DNA of 64,000 nt from Strix aluco (lineage: Eukaryota > Chordata > Aves > Strigiformes > Strigidae). Shown piece after piece: positions 61,516 through 64,000 of the stretch (the first letter of the stretch is position 1; every line of letters begins with the position of its first letter). The notes below the pieces were generated by a model. The model did not search any database, was not told the origin of the DNA, and was given only the letters and a program-made list of their open reading frames with translations. The stretch covers positions 108,626,610 through 108,690,609 of the forward strand of contig NC_133934.1 in assembly GCF_031877795.1 (NCBI RefSeq), given 5' to 3'. The translations under genes were made by a program, and so were the position numbers.

Positions 61516-64000
61516 AAGTTACTGGAAAGAGAGTTCCCATTTGCTTTTATCATAAATTTGTATTTATTTTTGATACTATCAATGGAGTCACCCCAGTAAT
61601 TGTCTGATTACCATGTGTTTTGAATGGGTAGTGACCACTTTTTGCAAGTTTGGCACAGCAAACTGACATGCATTGTATGTGATGGAGCATATAGCCCAAG
61701 AATATGTATGGACCAAGATACTATCAAATTCAGTAAGTGCTGTCAAGGGTCCTCAATGAAAGTGAAAGCATCTGTTCCTCTTCATGAGCATCTAGGCCTA
61801 TGTTCATCTTCCAGAGTTAATTATGCCAGCATCTCCAGGCTTCCCCTGCTTCCTTTCTATTCATTAAGTGACAAAAGTATTCATGTTTACTTACTAAAGA
61901 AAATTTCAATCATTTTGTAGTTGAGGGTGAAATATGTCTAAGTACAGTAGGAGTTGTTAAACTGTCAAGAGGAAGTCACTACATGACTTAAAGGAACCTA
62001 TCTAAATTCTTTACTTGTCTTTGACTGTCCCTATCTTGGTGTATAAAATACAATGAGATAAGATAAGACATGATGTGCCACCCATTTCTCTTTTCTGCAG
62101 TCACAAACAAGTCTAAGTTCTAGGGAATTAAAGGCTCTTAGCTTTATTTTGAAATTGCCACACTTTCATTATTTTGTACTAAATGATTGCAGTGATTGAA
62201 TTAACAGCCTTTTCAGTTTCTAGGCAGCTACACCTCTGGTCAAAGTATACCAGCCTTAATATAATTAATGTCTTTATCTCCTTTTCACCACTTCATTTGA
62301 AACACTGCTCTTGTAACAGAGCCATTTTACCATGCTCACTCCAACCACGGCCCATTATTGTTAGTATCTGAATCACTTTACAAATACAAACTATTACAAC
62401 TATTCTTCATGCTACAATGGCTTCTACATTTCTTGGTTCCAGCTGGAGCCAAACAGGAGCACCAAAATGCTGCAGGAAATGCTTTCTTTTAGTATATCTG
62501 AGCATACACAAAAAAATTAATTTTAGAAGCATGCAGCTGTTTGGAAAAGCAGGCAAGCTATTGTGTTCTGCTTTACCAAAAATGAGGTTTGTCTACTGCT
62601 GTACTACTAACAAAAAGTTAATTACATGGGGGAAAAAATGAAGGTATGTCTAAACTGGCTTCACGTTCAGAAATTAAAATGAATTTTATCTTACACAAAT
62701 AAATTTTCTTATAATAAATCTCCCTGAACAAAGTTCAGAGCAAGTCCAAAGGAGGCGGGCAGAAGCAGACATCTCTTCTGTGGCATCTTGGTATCTCCAC
62801 TGCATTGGCATCACAGTAAGGGTGGTCTTTGACCAGCATTTAGAGAAGCACTGAGATCTGGACCTCAGCTTAGTAAAGTGCTCCCCACTCACCTGCAGAC
62901 CACTACCAGAAAGCACTAATTTGAAGACACCAACCTACTTATTTCATGATACAGAAAGCTAACTCTGAATGCAGAATTTTCTTTCCTTTTATCACCAGCC
63001 TTTGGGTTTCCACTCCTAGGGTAGCAGTGGCTGCCAGCCACACATCAAGAAACCTCACGCTGTCCTAGGCTATGCCAGGTCACAGCAGGCAGGAAACCAT
63101 GCCGGGCTGTCTGAACCATGACTGCTTCAGGTCAGTAGGTATTTGACTTGCACATACCTGAAGTAATGTGCACAGCATTATAATCACCCTTCTCCAATAA
63201 GACTTGAGTGTGTTTCTTTCCTCCACATGCACACATTCCTGCAGGGACCAAACCTTTTTCTCAGTATGTGCATAAGATCTGTTGCCAATACGTGAGAGAT
63301 GATGAGTGAGTTACAGGCAGAAAATCCTATTTATATATCATGTACTTGTATATATATACATGTATCTATCTACATACTGAAGAGGAATTTAAACAGATGA
63401 ATTGCAACATTTTGTCAGGATCCCTTTACCAGATCCTGAACAATTTTCGTAGTCAGTACAAAAACTTTGTACTTATCTTCAAAATGATCCCTTGCCATTC
63501 AGTCAGACCTGTAATTTGTGCTGTGCTGTGCTCTGCTTCATTTAGATATGTGTGCCTCCATTGGATAATGTGGCTTACATACCCCAGGATGTTAGACTAA
63601 GCTAAAATTTGACCGGTTGAAGTATGAATAGGTTTAATTCTCTGCAGGCTTTGGCCCAAGGAACACCACTCTTTTTTATTTCTATTTTTAATGAAAGATG
63701 ATGCAAGGGAAGGCAAAAAATATCCTACTCCCTAAAAGCAAATCTTTAAGCAAATAGAGCTTGTTATGAAATTCCCACTTAAGCAGTGTTTTGTCTTAAA
63801 AATGTCTACTTCTTGAAACTGAAACTCTTCTTAAAAGTAGAGGAGCTTCAACAAAAGCTTCCCTCCAGAATGAAAACTTTGATCAAAACCAGAGAGAGAA
63901 CAAACCCAAAATAGGTACCTGGCTGATGGAGAGTGCTTTTAGACAGCATAAGAAAGAGTCATATTCAGTTGCTTCTCAGTCTGACTCCAGTCAAACACTT

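Larger units (their letters stand above)
54810..64000. other. Intergenic DNA upstream of DIO2, part 4
   Basis: No coding exon is supported. The 139-codon plus frame at 59322-59741 is Ser/Phe/Leu-rich in a pyrimidine-rich stretch and unrecognised. Seen here: ancient repeat fragments at 55240-55410, 56205-56300 and 61430-61515, a perfect 9-bp hairpin at 55157-55179, a three-copy minisatellite at 60359-60411, and two loosely repeated 25-base units at 61105-61153. In mammals the gene next upstream of DIO2 is CEP128; I found no exon of it within this window. Confidence 0.55.

Noticed and set aside
1..64000. Search for CRISPR arrays, bacterial operons, tRNA or rRNA genes
   Set aside because: None seen. 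Base composition, introns and repeats are those of a vertebrate nuclear genome.

Overview
This window is vertebrate nuclear DNA, most likely from a bird and probably a neoavian one. It is AT-rich and gene-poor. It holds one recognisable protein-coding gene split by a long intron, a 5'-truncated CR1 LINE (the typical avian retroposon), a solo LTR of a type I associate with bird endogenous retroviruses, and scattered decayed fragments of ancient amniote SINE/LINE families. The species call rests on recognising these families and on the near-chicken character of the protein; no search was run.

The gene is DIO2, type 2 iodothyronine deiodinase, on the minus strand and spanning about 21125 to 4350. 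Exon 1 supplies residues 1-74 (20510-20289). A 10.6 kb intron with GT...AG ends follows (20288-9650). Exon 2 supplies residues 75-279 (9649-9032). Two UGA codons are in frame: Sec132 in the active site (9478-9476) and a second, Sec265, near the C-terminus (9079-9077). A complete form 2 SECIS element can be folded by hand at 4663-4589, about 4.4 kb beyond the stop codon. It is followed by tandem AATAAA signals at 4374-4362. The inferred mRNA is about 6.1 kb, with a 3'UTR of about 4.7 kb.

The DIO2 promoter is compact: a TATA box (21157-21151), a C/EBP-like palindrome just upstream, and a perfect cAMP response element TGACGTCA (21215-21222). The inferred 5'UTR of about 0.6 kb has seven short upstream ORFs and a strongly G-rich tract that could form G-quadruplexes. 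Together the CRE promoter, uORFs, Sec codons, long AU-rich 3'UTR and distal SECIS describe a gene controlled at transcription, translation, recoding and mRNA stability. Its enzyme converts T4 to active T3 inside cells.

Layout: 1-4340 is intergenic DNA downstream of DIO2; 4350-21125 is DIO2; 21230-64000 is about 43 kb of upstream intergenic DNA. In that upstream part I see the CR1 fragment (34098-34945), the solo LTR (39656-40245), microsatellites and ancient repeat fragments, but no coding exon I can defend. I found no previously undescribed system. The most informative items are the dual-selenocysteine gene with its distant SECIS, the crowded uORF leader, the G-rich 5'UTR tract, and polyadenylation signals located before the SECIS.
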